Assembly (NCBI GenBank): GCA_951213105.1 | Contig: OX578136.1 | Location: 71,216,230 to 71,280,229 of the forward strand | Length of the DNA stretch: 64,000 nt | Source: Amaurobius ferox | Lineage: Eukaryota; Arthropoda; Arachnida; Araneae; Amaurobiidae | Reading direction: 5' to 3' | Shown: one piece after another, positions 23,390-36,264 of the stretch | Position numbering within the stretch: position 1 is the first letter of the stretch | Layout: each line of letters opens with the position of its first letter | Notes under the pieces: model-generated | Seen by the model: the letters and a program-made list of their open reading frames with translations, nothing else | The model's database searches: none | What the model was told of the DNA's origin: nothing | Program-made: the position numbers and the translations under genes

Positions 23390-24295
23390 AATTCACATCA
23401 ATCATCTACCCAAATTATCCGGAAAGTAGGTCAAGTCGGAAAGAATTCCTCACTGTTCTGAGAGTGAGGTTTGAGCGGGAAAGTGAAACTTCTGTTCGAA
23501 GTTCAATGAAGCATTTCAAGACATGTCCTCAGGAAAGTCGGTGAATTTCTCTGTGGTAGAGAAATACTTAATATTCTGCTACCATTTCCTATAATTAAAC
23601 ATTTTTACAATAGGGACAAGAAAATATATAATGCTTATATATATTCTTATCCCTAAACTAGAAATTTATATTTATCGCTATAAGTGCGTAGCGCAGTATC
23701 TACAAGCGTAACGAATGGTAGGAAATATGTGTGGTGAGAAAACATTAATTGGAGTTATCTTTTTAAAGAAATCTTTGAGGATTATATTATTAATATTAAT
23801 TAATGGTGGCCGCAAATAGTAACATTTGTACATTGCTATCAAATGTACATTGCTATCATTTGTACATTGCTTCAAAATCCACTATTGCATCTTTGCACGA
23901 GTTACTTAACATAATCATTAAATGAAAATACTACACATTAAAATTCACTCGTATAACTTTAAAAATAAACTATCATTTATTCACATCTCTATTATTGTTA
24001 TAATTTAAATTACATCAATTTTAACAAACGCTTAAGGAGGAGAAAGGCACCCTGTGAGATCAGGTATTTTGAATCTTATTTCAGAGAAAAAAAATTGACC
24101 TAACATACATGACGACTGGCACATACCTATGTATTTCGGGTCTGTAGTTCATCATAACTGCCATCTTTTCCGATGCTTTTTCTGACATTTGGAGTAAGAC
24201 TTCGTCTTTTTCTATAACATTCTCACTACTCAAATGAATAACGATTCTCTGAATACTATGCTGCTTAAAAATGACTATTTTCTCACACTTGAAAT
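23390..24295. other. Stretch without recognisable gene
   Basis: Only short frames. Three copies of a TTTGTACATTGCTATCA-like phrase lie at 23822-23872. Confidence 0.45.
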
Positions 24296-24610
24296 CATTT
24301 TAATTGCGATCACGACTCTCTCTCTCTTTCTCTTTGCTTTTGAATTATCTTTCCATTCTGATCACGACTCTCTATCTCTTCTCTTTTTTAAAACTTTACA
24401 ACATAGTTGAAAAGTGTTTATGACTTTGTTCATTCTGTCTGTCTGTCTGTGCGTTAGCACGATAACTGCCGTAAAAATGACTTTATCAAAATTAAATTTT
24501 CGTATGTTGTCCAGACAGTCTGCGAGACCTATGGAAATATAAATGAATAATATCACCCAATTAGTTTTGGACTGAACCCGGGTTGAAAAAATGAAATACA
24601 TTGAACCCTA
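24296..24610 (-). repeat. Interspersed repeat with CT-rich and (CTGT)n tracts
   Basis: Two copies of GATCACGACTCTCT at about 24309 and 24359 lead into CT-rich DNA, then CTGTCTGTCTGTGCGTTAGCA at 24436. Tails of this kind (CTGTCTGT...ACGATAACT) are common in dispersed arthropod repeats. Class not determined. Confidence 0.4.
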
Positions 24611-27148
24611 TGGGACCCAATTTTTCAAACATTTTTTAAGCGAATTTAAAATTCACAAATTCCTTCGAAAGTTTTATGAAATATTTAAATCATACCATAA
24701 AATATATAAAAAAAATTCAGCGAAATATATTCAGTAGTTTTTTAAATAAAAATTAAAATAGTAATTACACCATTTATATGGAGAGATCACGTGACCATTA
24801 TATGAAGAGATCACGCAACCCACTTCAAAATAAAATATGGCATCCGTCTTGTTTCAAAATCGTAATTTTTAAAAACCTTTTTAATTCATATTGAGTGTTG
24901 TATCCGTCCCAAAACTGTTTTATTTTTGCTTAAATTCTGTGTATCAATGTTCTGAAACATCGCAATTACAATATATTTTAGTGTAAATGATCATCCAACT
25001 TTGATTATGTCTACAACGAAGCCTAATTTTCACTTATTGAAAATGTAAACACCAAAATATGTAGATTGCGTTGTATAAAAATTGCTGCATTTCTTTAACG
25101 CAGAATTATTTAGATCATAGATTCTGCAATGTATCTAATATGAATGAAACATTAATTGATTATACAAAAAGAAGACGATTTTTTCGATAAAGTTTTAAGC
25201 ATAGAGTTAAATTACATGCACCTCCATGGTTTTAAGTTTTTAAATAAAATAAACTATTATAGTATTGTGATGAATAAAAGGAATTAAAAAAAATATGAAT
25301 GAAATGCTGCTTTTATATAGAGGCGATTTATCTTTCGATGACGTCATTTGAATAAAGTTCATTTGTTTTCGATGAAGTTTTCAAATATAATAAATTATTT
25401 TAGTATCATGATAATTTAAAAAAATATTACTCAGGAATACATCGCATTTTAGAGACTTTTAAACCAGGCAATATATATTTCAATGCCGTCATTTGAATGA
25501 TGTTCATTTTTTTCGATGAATTTAAGTTTTCAAATATAATAAATTAATGTAGTATTTTGATAATTTTTAAAATATTACCGAGGAATGTACCGCAGTTAAG
25601 ATATGTTTATTGAATTCATGTTTATTGAATTAATATGTTCATTGAATTTGGAAAGTGTTTCGTAATCAATGCTTTATGCATGATTGATCTTTCTTGTTTA
25701 TAATCGTTTTAGATAACCGTTGTATTCGTTGATTTCCGCTCTCCTTGTAGCCGCTTCGTATTGCCTGGGGTTCAGATACGCCTTCCTTGCTCTTATTGGA
25801 TGCTCCTCAGTACGATGTTGTATCGTTGCATTATTGGCTCCTTTAGTTTCTAATGAACCTCGGTTTAAATGTTGGCCCTAGGATATTTTACTCCACCCAC
25901 ACCTTCAATTTGTATGCCCTGTATGTATTGGGGTCATGACTTTCCGGCCCAAGACTGTCATAAAACGGTGGCTAAAAGTCTGCTCTTTGTTTCGTCGTAA
26001 ACATAGAAAACTGCATATCGTGCCTCCTGTTCTCACACTACGTAACATAACTTAATACATCAGCTTCTTATGAAGGGTTTAATATCTAATTTGTAAAGGT
26101 TATAATATCTGCATTGTTATATATATTTATAACGTGCTGCGATATATGATATATTTCTTATAACGAGCATTAACGGTTAATACTTTTATTGTTTTCAAAC
26201 CACTAGAAACAAAATGCTTTTGTTCTATTTCAAACGAAATTTTATAGTCATAATTCAAAAACATAAGGAACTAAGGTGGAAGAGAAATGAATTAAATCCA
26301 TTCGGGAAAAATATATTTCGCTTAAGAAACATTAAGCTCACTAATCTCTTTGAATCCAATATCGGAAAGCAATATCGGGAGTTACGCTATGTTCAGGCAA
26401 TATAAAATAAAACATAAAAAATTGTATCAATTTTTACCAGTACGGTTTCTTTTTTCTTATCAAAAACTCACGCAATTCTTGTGGCTTTGAAAGTGAACTG
26501 CTTCATTGATATTCGATATGCATCAACAGTTACCGGGTTATATGCTTATTGATCATTTTCTGGTGCTTTATCAGGCCAGGAGACATTTCATATCTCGGAA
26601 CAAGTAGGTATGAATTTTTCATTTCTATGCAGTGTATTGCTTTTAGGTATGAAAGAATTATTGCTTTGCATTAATTTTTGGGGTTGTATTGCAGCGATGG
26701 GGCGAGCTTATCGATATGAATATGGATACGAATACATATTGATACGAATCGTTTCGGTGTATCGATATTACGCCTCGCTGCTTCGATATTATATCGTATC
26801 GATATGATCCATATTCTGACCTAGATAGAAAAAATTCGAAATGTTGCAATTTTTAAGTTAGGATGCAGAAATAATAAATCATAAGCTAATCTTTTAATAA
26901 TGCTTTTACAGGTTATATAAAATGTTTATATATAAAATGTAATTGTGATAATTATGGAGGATATAGGGCGATTAGAATAATGAGACTAAAAAACATACAT
27001 TAGAATACAGATTGTTCGCATCTCACATGTCTAGGCATGATCTACATAAACATAAATAATTCTTAATAATCCATAAATGCAGCGATCTATAAATTGAATA
27101 ATCGATATTCATAACTTTTAAACTCAGAAATTAATAAAATGAAGCAAC
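24611..27148. other. AT-rich stretch with a degenerate tandem repeat
   Basis: Between about 25160 and 25610 a roughly 130-bp unit recurs three times (landmarks TTTTCGAT(A/G)AA, TTTCAAATATAATAAATTA, TAGTAT(T/C)). A more GC-rich island at 25730-25990 has no frame I recognise. At 26700-26815 a CGATATGAAT-like phrase is repeated. No gene is supported. Confidence 0.45.
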
Positions 27149-28152
27149 TAATTTAGAGTATCATTTTCTATTTAACCGAGCTATTTAGAATGTATTAATA
27201 TCGAAATGCGGTTATTTTCCAATCTTCCACTATTTTGAACTTTTTCGAAACCTTTTAGCAAAAAATATAATTGTTGGAAGTGCCCGAGTTCCGTTTATTA
27301 TTACCATCAATTATGCTTTTATACAGTTGAAAAAGAAAGCTAAAAATAAATTGTGATCCTTAATTGATGATACAATACGTTTCAATTCATGGTAAGTATG
27401 ATATACAGCTGTATCATTACGAAATACTGATGAATCTTAACGTCATGTTTTGATCAATTGATACATCAAACACTATTGTTTAAGTGGAAAAGTTTAGGGG
27501 AGTTGACGAAGATTGTGCTGTACAGAAGAATATATACTTAATCGGAAATATAGACGAATATATATTTAATCTCAATAGATCAATGGAGAGTACCATAGCT
27601 AGCTGGGTATTGGTAGTGGGATTCTTTGATGTTACAAGCGACCTATATTGCTATAACTAGCAGCATACCCTTTCTTCGTACGGAGTATATAATATAAAGA
27701 AACTTAAAATTCACATCTTCTGTTAAAATATTTAATACAATGCTCCTAAAAAGAAGTTTAAGAATGTTTGTTCTCGCTATATCAAATTATCTTTACGGGC
27801 AGATTTGAAGAATACCACATCCTGGCCCCTCCGGCCGTCCAAATAGCTGCTCTTAGTCCTCTGGACGAGTCGGACGGTCTGGGTCTTCAACATCCTGGCC
27901 CCTTTTGTAAGCAAATTTATAAAAAAAAGAAGGAATTGAATCAATATATGCAAAAGGAAACCATTAAAATTTTATGGCACCCGTACTACTTATATACGCG
28001 AATATTAGAAGACTTGTATTAGTACAGTGTAAGTACCTGTATTAGTAGTGTAATTAACCTGTATTAGCACATTACATGTATAAATTGAAAATATCAATAA
28101 ACCCGTAATTGACTCCAATATATGCCAGATTGGAACCACTAAAATTATATTG

Positions 28153-28186
<34 letters not shown>

Positions 28187-28755
28187 TACTTATATTGTCG
28201 CAGATTAGAAAATATGCCAGTGTGTTAGTAGAAGATTACCCGTATCACAATATGAGTCTCAAAAATATTTGTCAAAATAAAACAGATGACTTAATAAATT
28301 GAAAATATCAATAATTCCCGTAATCTTTATACCAGAAGGTCGCAATTGATTCCAATATATGCCAATATATATCAAAATATATGTCAATATACCTGTACTA
28401 CTTATATCCTCGTAGATTAGAAGATATAACCGTGGATTTTTAGAAGATTACTCGTACAGCGTATAATATATGAGTTTAAACAATTTTTGTCATAATAAAA
28501 CAATAGCATAATAACTTGAAAATATCACTAATCCCTGAATCAATAATCCCCGAAAATTTCAATAATAATAATGTTTAAACCTGAAGACCGTAATTGATAT
28601 TATACAGTCAAAAATGCAATGTCAATGAAATTTATTTTATATACATATCTTTATTATTCAAATTGGAAAAGGTTTAATAAAAATCGTATGCCGCATAACA
28701 CATTGGATTTAAATCCTTTGTTAAACGACATGATATCATTTGTTTAAAATAAATT
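27149..28755. repeat. 1,607-bp direct repeat, left copy, flanking the Naiad
   Basis: Every position matches 32281-33887 at a constant offset of 5,132 bp; I noticed only about three substitutions. The repeat ends exactly where the Naiad begins on this side. It contains a (TA)n tract at 28155-28184 and three diverged internal units of about 200 bp (ACTACTTATAT...AGATTAGAAGA...GAAAATATCA). It lacks TG...CA ends and any coding homology, so it does not look like an LTR. Confidence 0.85.
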
Positions 28756-28927
28756 ACAGATATATACAATATACGACAAGTGCTATAAGCAATCACAAAG
28801 ATGTAAACCAATATTACCAAGGAACAGGCGCAGATGCTGCTCTTTAATCCGAAGTAAATATACTATTGTAATCAAAAATGAGGATAAAGTTCAATGGAGG
28901 GGAAACCAAATACAATGCATGCAATGG

Positions 28928-28998
28928 CAGGGGAGGATGGCGACTCCTCATTCCCGTTTAAAGCTGCTTTTCCAGCCCGGGCAAACGCTCACGGAACC
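28928..28998 (-). ncRNA. Conserved 3'-UTR double hairpin of the Naiad RNA (family 1)
   Basis: In the sense direction: CCCGGGCTGG, hairpin AAAG-CAG-CTTT, ACGGGAAT, then GAGGAG-TCGCCATC-CTCCCC. The last hairpin has the 8-nt loop TCRCMATC shared with the four other families in this window, while its stem differs with compensating changes. A structural element of the transposon RNA, not an independent gene. Confidence 0.65.
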
Positions 28999-29168
28999 AA
29001 TGCATTGCAAAGGTTGATCCCCCATACGTGCCCAGTCAGAAGCACCCAAACATGGAGAAACAGACCACTGAGAATGGAAGTCAAGAAACGCACAAATGAA
29101 GAAACACAAAATCTCCTATTATATAAATAACTATGCGCATGTGCAAGTCTTCAAGTGATATGCAGATA

Positions 29169-31805
29169 CTATCCCAATTCAGCAAAATCCCTTTTGAAAG
29201 AATTTGCTTCATTTTTATTGTTGAAAAATGAATTATAATATTTCTTCAGGAAATTAACAGGGTAATTCTTTCTTAATGCTTCTAATATTATCCCCTTGTT
29301 ACTTGATATGCAATCCTTTTTTAAAGTGTTGCAAATTTGGTTTCTCTTGAAATGTCCCAAAAGTATATTTCTAAAAATGAATCTTGAAAGGTTCGTTTTC
29401 CAAGTGATGATTTGGTTAATTTTTATGCCATAACTTGTTCTTTTATCGTGTAGACTCGTATAAATTCCATTCCTTGTATTGTACTTAATGGTGATATCCA
29501 AGAAATTCACTGATCCATCCTCTGCACGTTTATTTTCAACCAATTCCAAGCCATTGGGGTAAAAATCGAATTCCAATACTGGTGCATTTTCATAATATCC
29601 ATACAGCACGTCATCAACATAACGAAAGTACGGTATCTCATATAATAGGTGTGTTCCATGCTCATATTTAGTGAGATATATGTCAGCCAATATTGATGAG
29701 CAACTTCCTCCCATTGGAATTCCTTTAATCTGTTTATAATAGCACTTTCCGTCAAAAAGTATATTTTCCCTCAAAACCAGATTGATAAGGTCCATATATT
29801 TTCGATATGTAATGTACTCTTTCAAATCATGTAACTCATGTAATTCCTTCAATATAAGGTAAAGTTGTGCAATATCAATATTATTGAAAAGATCGCGAAA
29901 ATCATAACTTCTGAATCGCAATTCCCTGTCACAGAATTTAAGTCTTTTAATGATATCATGGCTGTTCTTGATAATAACAGTTCCCTGCTTTTGAAGGTGA
30001 ATCATAACTTGCTTTAGGATATTTAAAAGTTTTAAGTTAGCAATGGTCAAATAAGTTCCGCATCCTACGGTGACAGTGCGGAATTTAACGGGTTCCTTAT
30101 GCATCTTTGGTATAAGCACTAAGTAAGGGAACTTAACGTTTTTAAGATCAATATCAATTCTTTTGTATAAGGCTTTGATCCGATTGGTCAATGTTTTACT
30201 ATTATGTGATACCGATGTATACATATCCTGATCAAGGTAACATTTCTGTAAATTTTCCATATAATATTTTTTGCAGGTAAATGCGTAATTAGCCACGATT
30301 TTATCTGTATAAGTGATTACAAAGCTATCTCTGATGTTTTTGATTGATCTAGGTATGGAGGATACTTTGGTATTTTGGCATCTCTTTTGATAGTGCAATT
30401 TGAAACCATTAATAAAATGATATTTCCATTCATCAAATGTCTGAACAGGAACATTGTATTTCACAGCTAAACGATAAATGAAATGATTCAGATCGTTATG
30501 TAAATCATCATATACACACTCAAATTCTTGTTCTCGAAACTTAGTTCCCAATTTGAAAATACTTTTTAGTTGTTGGTCTTCAATAAAATTTAAGTTTCCT
30601 GTAATAATATGTTTGTGATATGGGTCACTATATACACTGTTCTTGCAATTACACTCCTCCGCGTCATACCTAGACGTATTCTTACATATATGACTATAGT
30701 TGTATATTTTTCTGCCGTTAGTACAAACATAACGGTAATTCAATTTAACTGTAATAAAAGGGATTGGTAAAAATTTATTAATTCCATTCAAAATAGAAGT
30801 GAAAGGAATTCTGTCAAAAATCTTGTTTTTAAAAGTAGTCATAAAAAATTCCTTTGTAATTATCTTCTGTTTTTGAGGGTTCAATTCAATACGATGCTTA
30901 CTGGCCTTTAACTTAATCATATCCAATACCATAGCCATAAATTTACAATTCTCCTCCGTATGTTCATGATGGTCAGTAGAAGTATATTGCAACACATATT
31001 GCCATATTCGTGGCAGATATTTAAGTCTTATTCCATAAATAACGTTTTTAATCCAACTTATATTAGTTGTTGTGTCATTTTTGAATTTTTCGATAAATCT
31101 TTGGATCTCTTCTACCGTACGTTTATAACTGATCTTTCTGTGTTTTTTCCCTCTATTCCAGTGATGGGTTTTGCTTTGAGAAAAAGTTCTTGATACTGGC
31201 TGTGTTTTATCATTACTGCAATATTCCAAATTGAAGGTCTCATTGTAAATTACCGTGTTGAGCCCATATGGGTAGGCTGTAATGTACTGTTTAATATGTG
31301 TACTCTCCCACCATAATCTTTCTTAAAGCCTGGGTACTATATCAAGTATAGTAACTGTGATCTTAGTAAAATCATGATTCTGAAAATGTCTTAATTCCAA
31401 GTTAGAAACCGGTACCGCATGTTTCTGTGATTTTCCAATTTGACTTCTGTGTAAGTTAATTCTAATATGCAAAGGATTTTTAGTTTGTCCGATATACTTA
31501 GTTTGACAAGATAGACATGTAATACAGTATATGGTGTTATAGGTTTTACAAAATATTCTATACCCATGGTCTTTGTCGATGATTTGCAAGGGGTCAGCAA
31601 CAGGACATAGTTTGCATCTCTTAGATGCGCACTTTTTAAATCTGTAATTACTCATTCTTCGATAATGGCTATAGCAAATATTAAAAAATTGAGATCCGTT
31701 TAGGATTGAGTCGTTATAAACCACATAACGTACGTTTTTTGTAGGTGTCACTGTCACTTGTGGTGTACACTCAGTAGATCTGAAGAAATGTTTTATAGTT
31801 GTCAT
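29169..31805 (-). pseudogene. Naiad polyprotein: GIY-YIG endonuclease plus reverse transcriptase, one in-frame stop
   Basis: A single frame runs from ATG at 31803-31805 to the stop at 29169, 879 codons including one internal TAA at 31323-31325. The 160 residues before it hold CASKRCKLC (zinc ligands), TIY at 91-93, YIG at 104-106 and HIRINLHRSQ. After the stop the same frame continues without gap: ERLWWESTHIKQY, the CNC motif with SDPYHKHIITGNL (about 525 residues before the end), FPYLVLIPKMHK, motif A SYDFRDLFNNID, motif B GIPMGGSCSSILADIYL, motif C YVDD, and FLDITI. The homologous place in the 40.8-kb copy is DLSERLWW, so the stop replaces a serine and needs one base change from TCA. No in-frame TGA occurs, so the selenoprotein trait reported for some spider Naiads is not seen. 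Without the stop the element would look potentially active; the class is well supported. Confidence 0.9.
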
Positions 31806-32280
31806 CTCGAAAAAGCCAGGGTAACTGTGTGTCGATGTTACAAATACCCTTTAATATTGCAACACCGGGCAAATACTCGTACTGAATATAATTGCCAGTC
31901 GTTAAATTGTATTAAATTTTTCATTCATTTTTAAGATAAAACAGTTTTTACTCGTATTAAGGAGTATAAAAGGTTAAAAATATCATCATAATCTTCATCA
32001 AATTCCCAATTGGAAGAATAAGGCTATCTTCCTTAGTTCATATCTTCTAGATTTTCCAGATTTTCCATAAGTCAAGTCTACTTCTATGATTAGAAGGCAG
32101 CTGAATATAGAAATAATCAAGTGACGCCGTTGGTGACAATGACCGATTTACGAACTTTTTAACTTTTTTTGTATTTTTTTAAAAACTGATTTTAATAAAA
32201 AGCGTTAATGTAAAACGAATAGCATTTATATGCAAGTCAATAATATAAAATTTATAAATACAGTTATAAGTTAAATCTAT

Positions 32281-33284
32281 TAATTTAGAGTATCATTTTC
32301 TATTTAACCGAGCTATTTAGAATGTATTAATATCGAGATGCGGTTATTTTCCAATCTTACACTATTTTGAACTTTTTCGAAACCTTTTAGCAAAAAATAT
32401 AATTGTTGGAAGTGCCCGAGTTCCGTTTATTATTACCATCAATTATGCTTTTATACAGTTGAAAAAGAAAGCTAAAAATAAATTGTGATCCTTAATTGAT
32501 GATACAATACGTTTCAATTCATGGTAAGTATGATATACAGCTGTATCATTACGAAATACTGATGAATCTTAACGTCATGTTTTGATCAATTGATACATCA
32601 AACACTATTGTTTAAGTGGAAAAGTTTAGGGGAGTTGACGAAGATTGTGCTGTACAGAAGAATATATACTTAATCGGAAATATAGACGAATATATATTTA
32701 ATCTCAATAGATCAATGGAGAGTACCATAGCTAGCTGGGTATTGGTAGTGGGATTCTTTGATGTTACAAGCGACCTATATTGCTATAACTAGCAGCATAC
32801 CCTTTCTTCGTACGGAGTATATAATATAAAGAAACATAAAATTCACATCTTCTGTTAAAATATTTAATACAATGCTCCTAAAAAGAAGTTTAAGAATGTT
32901 TGTTCTCGCTATATCAAATTATCTTTACGGGCAGATTTGAAGAATACCACATCCTGGCCCCTCCGGCCGTCCAAATAGCTGCTCTTAGTCCTCTGGACGA
33001 GTCGGACGGTCTGGGTCTTCAACATCCTGGCCCCTTTTGTAAGCAAATTTATAAAAAAAAGAAGGAATTGAATCAATATATGCAAAAGGAAACCATTAAA
33101 ATTTTATGGCACCCGTACTACTTATATACGCGAATATTAGAAGACTTGTATTAGTACAGTGTAAGTACCTGTATTAGTAGTGTAATTAACCTGTATTAGC
33201 ACATTACATGTATAAATTGAAAATATCAATAAACCCGTAATTGACTCCAATATATGCCAGATTGGAACCACTAAAATTATATTG

Positions 33285-33318
<34 letters not shown>

Positions 33319-33887
33319 TACTTATATTGTCGCAGATTAGAAAATATGCCAGTGTGTTAGTAGAAGATTACCCGTATCACAATATGAGTCTCAAAAATAT
33401 TTGTCAAAATAAAACAGATGACTTAATAAATTGAAAATATCAATAATTCCCGTAATCTTTATACCAGAAGGTCGCAATTGATTCCAATATATGCCAATAT
33501 ATATCAAAATATATGTCAATATACCTGTACTACTTATATCCTCGTAGATTAGAAGATATAACCGTGGATTTTTAGAAGATTACTCGTACAGCGTATAATA
33601 TATGAGTTTAAACAATTTTTGTCATAATAAAACAATAGCATAATAACTTGAAAATATCACTAATCCCTGAATCAATAATCCCCGAAAATTTCAATAATAA
33701 TAATGTTTAAACCTGAAGACCGTAATTGATATTATACAGTCAAAAATGCAATGTCAATGAAATTTATTTTATATACATATCTTTATTATTCAAATTGGAA
33801 AAGGTTTAATAAAAATCGTATGCCGCATAACACATTGGATTTAAATCCTTTGTTAAACGACATGATATCATTTGTTTAAAATAAATT
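32281..33887. repeat. 1,607-bp direct repeat, right copy
   Basis: Equal in length to 27149-28755 and almost identical, including its (TA)n tract (33287-33316). The left boundary abuts the 5' end of the Naiad and the right boundary opens into unrelated DNA (GATGGAAATCATATCG), whereas the left copy is preceded by unrelated GAAGCAAC. Confidence 0.85.
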
Positions 33888-34375
33888 GATGGAAATCATA
33901 TCGTCTGAATAATGCGATCTCTATGGAGGATTTGGCGACATTTTATTCAATTTAGCGATAACTTAAAAAATCACCATATTTATCGCTAAGTGGGACTATA
34001 GTCCCATCTGATAGTCCCATTTTGCGACAAATTGACGACACATCATCACAGTACTATCCCCTAACAAAACACAATTAGTTTCATTTATTACGCGCAATTT
34101 TATCAATTTCATGATATTTTTATGGATTTACAAACATTTTTATCAGTTTGGTGATATTTAAAGAAATCGCTAAATACGTTACTAAGTAGGATGGATGGAC
34201 TGATCGACAAATGCTACCGAAACATAATTTAAGTACTCTCTTATGAAAAAACAAATTTAATTTCATTTATATGAGTCGTTTTTATCAATTTGGAGACATT
34301 TCCGCCAATTTGGTAATGCTTAAGAAAAGTTGTCAAGTTAGCGATATTCCGCCAAATTCGTAGCTCTGAATTTGC
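33888..34375 (+). repeat. Fragment related to family F1 (GGCGA block)
   Basis: Contains GGATTTGGCGACATTTT, TTTGCGACAAATTGACGACA and GCGATATTCCGCCAAATTCG, the alternating GGCGA/CGCCAA phrases of the F1 middle. Neither F1 end is present. Confidence 0.4.
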
Positions 34376-34990
34376 AGATCTGAAGAATAAAATATCCCGA
34401 TCCCTTTTGTATATACTAGATGAAACCTCTAAAATTGCATTAGAAGATAATATCCGTTCTACCTTTTTTCTGTTTCAACAATCGAAAAAATGAATTTATT
34501 GGATAAACACAATATATGAGTTTATTAGCTAAACACAATATAAAACCTTAAAAACTATTTGTCAAAATAAATAAAAGTGATGTATGCAGACAGCAATTAA
34601 TATAAAAGAAAAATCAAACCGTTCTTTTCTAAAATATGTTTTTAAATCCATTTATTTATTATTCAAATCGAAAAAATAATAATTAAAATTAACAGACAGA
34701 TTTAATTTAATTACGTTTCTGAACAAGATGATATAAAATAGAATCTTCCTCATGAACTGCGAAATTAATTAACCAGTTTGATTTCTTTATACTTTTTATG
34801 GTTGAGTAATACTTGTGAAAAGTAAACCATGGAGATAGATTTTCTATTTAAATTCATGTGTCAAGCAATTTATGTTTTCAAAAAGTTACTAATTAGAGCA
34901 AAAGATCTCCCACCAAACTCAGAGAACAAGTTTTAATTCAGTTTCAAACGATTTCCAATCTTTGCGTTTGGATGTACCACGGAGTTAGGG
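34376..34990. repeat. Diverged piece of the 1.6-kb repeat, then plain AT-rich DNA
   Basis: Around 34380-34620 phrases such as CTTTTGTATATACTAGATG, TATGAGTTTA and ATTTGTCAAAATAAA resemble internal units of the 27.1/32.3-kb direct repeat. This suggests that repeat is itself part of a dispersed family. The remainder to 34990 shows nothing. Confidence 0.35.
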
Positions 34991-35004
34991 AGTACAACTC
35001 CTAG

Positions 35005-35345
35005 GAAAAAGTTTCGTTTTTCATTAATATCTTGACAACTCTTAGTTTTAGAAACTCGAATGTTGGACTAAATTTATGGGGGCAATTTTAAGGCAATCCA
35101 TAAAATTTCATTAAATTCGGTTCAGCCGTTCTCCCGTGATGATTAGACAAACGAAAGTTTCGTTTTTACTAATATCTCGAGAACTACTGGTCGTAAAAAC
35201 TCAGGCCATAGACTAAATTTTAAGTGGGTCTATTTCCAGGCTACCCTCAAATTTGCATCAAATTCGGTTAAGCCGTTCTCCCGTGATGATGGGACAAACA
35301 GACAGACAGACAGACATATTTTCAATTTTATTTATATAGATGACG
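35005..35345 (+). repeat. Two tandem 151-bp units with a (GACA)n tail
   Basis: Units start with TTTCGTTTTT(C)A(C/T)TAATATCT at 35005 and 35156 and share AAATTCGGTT(C/A)AGCCGTTCTC and CCGTGATGAT. The second ends in ACAAACAGACAGACAGACAG and TTTATTTATATAGAT. Such tails end many dispersed arthropod repeats. Class not certain. Confidence 0.6.
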
Positions 35346-35774
35346 CTATATCGCATTGAAGGGCTATATTGCTGCATTAATGCACAAGCACAGACTCTTT
35401 ATAGCTACATTGATCCATTACCTGAGCAACTTTGATAGAGAGCTACGCGGAAGATCGCCCCTTATGCAAATGCAATGCATATTTACTTGTTTATACGGTT
35501 TCAAGTCTAATGATACTTTTCATTTCACTGTACTGTTCAAGACGCATACATTACGGGTAATGTTATGATACATTTTTAAGTGTGACTGTGCATAAAAATT
35601 CATAACATAATGCGTCACTTTCGTCAGTTTTGTTTTAAAACGTAATGAGCAGCATAGTTTTATATAGCTCAGATCAAAATCGGGTAAAGTAAACATATTC
35701 ATCTTCAAGTCATTTTCTATCTACTTTTATTTCTCTAGTATTCAGAGAAACAAATAAAACTACCAAACAACTTT

Positions 35775-36005
35775 GAAATAGGACAATTTATATTCCAGAT
35801 GGGTCAAAACTTTTGAAATCTTTAAATGGAATTTTTCGTCTTTTGCAAAACCACCTATTCATATTCGATATTTTTTGGAAAGCAAAATCTTCTTGTATAT
35901 CCTCTGTTGTAGGAATCCATGATATATTGAGAAACATTTATCATGCTTATCCATATTGCATGTTTATCGAACTATTTTTATACGTCTGATTTAAGCACTC
36001 TTTTT
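35775..36005 (+). repeat. Dispersed repeat family F3, copy 1
   Basis: Starts at GGACAATTTATATTCCAGATG, continues with ACTTTTGAAATCTTTAAATGG and TTTTTCGTCTTTTGCA, and ends after CATATTGCATGTTTATCGAAC. The same order recurs at seven other places to the right, all on this strand. Confidence 0.55.
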
Positions 36006-36264
36006 AACTAGAAGTGTTTAAAAATAATTTCTGTTGCGTACTTTGCCACTTTGCCTGCAAGTGAGACACAATTTTTAAAGGTCATATATATATGATTTGA
36101 AATGTACTATAAAGTGTACACGCGGAGTCCGAGAGTTAATGCCGGGTAGTTATATAAAACAACAGAATGAATAAAAGTTATTCGTATGAATGCAAAAATT
36201 CGTGCCTGCAATACGTGTGCATTAGCGAAACGGTCGAGATACAATCATCCCTCTCCTGCCCAAA

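Larger units (their letters stand above)
28756..32280 (-). mobile_element. Naiad-type Penelope-like element, nearly full length
   Basis: The minus strand carries, in order, a 5' leader (32280-31806), a GIY-YIG endonuclease, a CxC-motif linker, a reverse transcriptase, and a 3' untranslated region of about 410 bp with the conserved hairpin block (28928-28998) and a conserved GAGCAGC...GCGCC tail box (28821-28845). The order endonuclease first, RT second, joined by a CxC segment, is the hallmark of the Naiad clade. It is flanked precisely by the 1.6-kb direct repeats. Its 3' end runs into short TA-rich sequence (TATATACAATATAC). Confidence 0.85.

Noticed and set aside
26690..26815. Regulatory cluster of CGATAT/GATACGAAT phrases
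   Set aside because: Probably a short degenerate tandem repeat; no gene or promoter lies nearby to support a regulatory role.
27768..28022. 84-codon frame starting MFSLYQIIF, present in both copies of the 1.6-kb repeat
   Set aside because: Identity follows from the duplication; no motif is recognised, and its DNA shows internal repeats (CATCCTGGCCCC twice).
28928..28998. SECIS element in the Naiad 3' UTR
   Set aside because: Selenoprotein Naiads exist in spiders, but there is no in-frame TGA here, and the block lacks a consistent ATGA...AA...GA core across the families.
28756..29168. Hammerhead ribozyme in the Penelope-like elements
   Set aside because: No CTGATGA...GAAA core was found in the leaders or 3' regions; canonical hammerheads are also reported absent from Naiads.
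27149..33887. LTR retrotransposon with 1.6-kb LTRs
   Set aside because: No TG...CA ends, no primer binding site or polypurine tract, and the interior is a Penelope-like element with its own 3' end.
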